This document shows, piece after piece, positions 61,993-64,000 of a stretch of 64,000 nt of DNA. Numbering within the stretch: position 1 is the first letter of the stretch; each line of letters opens with the position of its first letter. The notes below the pieces were generated by a model. That model made no database searches, was not told the DNA's origin, and saw nothing but the letters and a program-made list of their open reading frames with translations. Both the position numbers and the translations under genes were made by a program. Source of the DNA: Sipunculus nudus (taxonomy: Eukaryota; Annelida; Sipuncula; Golfingiida; Sipunculidae); assembly GCA_026874595.1 (NCBI GenBank), contig CM049306.1, forward strand, positions 84,720,142 to 84,784,141, written 5' to 3'.

Positions 61993-62562
61993 GTAAGTCA
62001 CAAAAAGTCATGTTATGAGATCGTTATCGTTCAAGCCCTGTTACGGTGCATTCTGGAATTGACCTACGGACAGGAGAATAAATTGCACTATTTTAAGATA
62101 AACTTTTTTTATTGTAATACAATGTGCAGTGTTCTTAAAGAAACCTATTCACTGTGAGGTATATTAAATATACATGAAATATTGCGTATTCTGCTTAAAC
62201 TATCGCGGTATTTCTCAATATTCCGTTCTGAAATCGTTTGCTTACTCCTGTGCACAATTTAAATAAGCTTGCATCGGGCTCGATCAGCTAGTAGCCCGAA
62301 ACAAACAAGGCGCACATGCCAACCTGCAGCGACAACACGCAACTTCACAAATCAAGACTTTTCAAGCTTCAAACAGGTATTATTCCCGTGTTTCTTCTTC
62401 ATGTTTCGTCTATGAAACAAGTGAATCGGAGATGTTTAGCCCATACTCCGGGATGCATGGTATTTTGGGAAACTGAGTATTTAGCCAAAATTAGATAATA
62501 ACATTAGATAATTATTGCAGATGAATTTGAACCTTTAAGTGGTAGTAGTGTATAGTTTTTAG
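61993..62562 (+). other. Start of intron 3, nothing else seen
   Basis: Follows the GTAAGT donor. No recognised feature before the tandem array. Confidence 0.5.
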
Positions 62563-64000
62563 CTCAACTGACTGTAAGTCATCTGAGCTTTAGCAATCAC
62601 TTTTTGTCCGTTGTCCGACCGGGAATCCGGTCGTCCGCTCGTCTGTCCGTTAACAGAGCACAAATCGTAATCGCTGGACCTGGAATCTTCTTACCTGACA
62701 TGCAGAGAGGTCCATGAGAAATCTCCATGGAAATCTGGAATAAGGTCTCTGTAACCCATATTTTGAGCTATAAGGCTCCGAAGTACCCCCCAGTAAAATG
62801 GAAAATTTGATACAAAAGCTCAAGTATCTGAAGAACTAATGTCTTTATCACCATGATGCTTTGCATGGATATTGATCATGGAATATTTCATCAGTTTCTG
62901 CAGACTGGTGGCGCCACCTGTATTTTTTTCAATTTTTAACGATTTTTTTTCTCTATTTTGAGACCTTTTAAGATGTGGTCATCTGGTAACAGGGCACAAA
63001 TCGTAACAACTGGACCTAAAACCTAAACCCCCCAGAATAATGGAAAATTTTATACAAAAGTTCAAGTATCTGAACAACTGATGCATTAATCACCATGATT
63101 TTTTGCATGGATATTAATCAAGGAGTGTTTCATCAGTCACTGCAGACTGGTGCGCCATCTGTATTTTTCGATTTTTCACGATTTTTTTCTCTATTTTTGA
63201 GACCTTAAAAATGCAGTCATCTGTTAACAGGGCACAAATCGTAACAACTTGACCTAGAATCTTTAATCTTGTCATGCAGGGAGGCCTATGAAAAGTCTCC
63301 TTGGAATCCTGAAATTAGGTCTCTGTTTCCCTAAACCTTAGAGCTATGGGGCTTCGAAGAACCCCCCCCCCCCCCTTAAAAAAATAATGCAAAATTTGAT
63401 ACAAAATCTCAAGTATTTGAATAACTAATGCAATAATCACCATGATTTTGCATGGATATTAATCAAGGAGTGTTTCGTCAGTTTCTGCAGACTGGTGATG
63501 CCATCTGTATTTTTCGATTTTTTACGATTTTTTCTCTATTTGTGAGACCTTGAAAAATGCAGTCATCTTTTAACAGGGCACAAATCGTAACAACTGGACC
63601 TAGAATTTTTTATCTTGTCATGCAGGAAGGCCCATGAAAAGTCTCCTTGGAATCCTGAAATTAGGTCTCTGGTTCCCAAAACCTTAGAGCTATGGGGCTT
63701 CGAAGAACCCCCCAAAATAATGCAAAAATTGATACAAAAGCTAAAGTATTTGAACAACTAATGTGTTAAACACCATGATTTTTGCATGGATATTAATCAA
63801 GGAGTGTTTCGTCAGTTTCTGCAGACTGGTGGCGCCACCTGTATTTTTTCGATCTTTTACGATTTTTTTTACTCTCTATTTTTTTAAACCTTAAAAGATA
63901 CAAAAGCTCAAGTATTTGAACAACTAATGCATTGATCAGCATGATTCTTCGCAAGCATAAAGACCAATGTGTTTTTCATTGGTTCCTGCACACTGGCGGT
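62563..64000 (+). repeat. Tandem-repeat element, about 340-bp units, runs off the window
   Basis: The head has CTCAACTGACTG...CATCTGAGC foldback and GTCCG runs. Units share CACAAATCGTAACAACTGGACC, TCTCCTTGGAATCCTGAAA, ACCATGATTTTTGCATGG and GCAGACTGGTGGCGCCACCTG. CAGACTGG anchors lie at 62901, 63143, 63488 and 63822 (spacings 242, 345, 334), so some units are deleted. The box GTGGCGCCAC also occurs in elements A and B although the units differ otherwise. No ORF. Confidence 0.7.

Overview
The window is eukaryotic, AT-rich and very gene-poor. It holds long (TA)n, (GA)n and (ATT)n tracts, spliceosomal introns with GTAAGT/GTGAGT donors, miniature inverted-repeat transposons (MITEs), Helitron-like elements and a tRNA-derived SINE. 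Tandem-repeat cores inside Helitron-type elements with GTCCGTCCG-type heads are familiar from marine molluscs, especially bivalves. I therefore infer a lophotrochozoan, most likely a mollusc. This assignment is an inference and nothing in the window proves it.

Main gene, + strand. I reconstruct one gene across almost the whole window: exon 1a (coding 2941-3031, donor GTGAGT), exon 2 (38383-39427, donor GTAAGT) and exon 3 (61760-61992, donor GTAAGT). It continues past the right edge. The introns are about 35.4 kb and 22.3 kb. Codon phase closes at both junctions (1|2 and 2|1) and the joined frame stays open for 456 codons. The product is a low-complexity, probably disordered cytosolic protein that I do not recognise. 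It carries four short Pro-Trp motifs and two motifs resembling LC8 dynein light-chain ligands. A CpG-rich block with a CRE-type site lies upstream of exon 1a. A second possible first exon (1b, 7886-7934) has a TATA box and the same exit phase.

Intron 1 (3032-38382) is a museum of non-autonomous transposons. It holds hAT-like MITEs that carry the (TA)n tracts, MITEs bounded by TTAA, two Helitron-like elements with roughly 278-bp dimeric tandem repeats built around GGTGGCGCCACC, a classic Helitron with TC...CTAG|T ends, a SINE, a 31-bp minisatellite and a deleted Tigger/pogo element. A minus-strand fragment resembling part of an HMG box is also present.

Intron 2 (39428-61759) holds another TTAA MITE, two local tandem duplications, a Helentron-like element split by a TA-cored foldback, and a possible small antisense gene (exons at 47495-47353 and 46165-45991, with candidate alternative exons at 45134-44986 and 44416-44265). 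The last 1.4 kb is a separate tandem array running off the window.

I saw no rRNA, functional tRNA, CRISPR array, intact transposase or reverse transcriptase.
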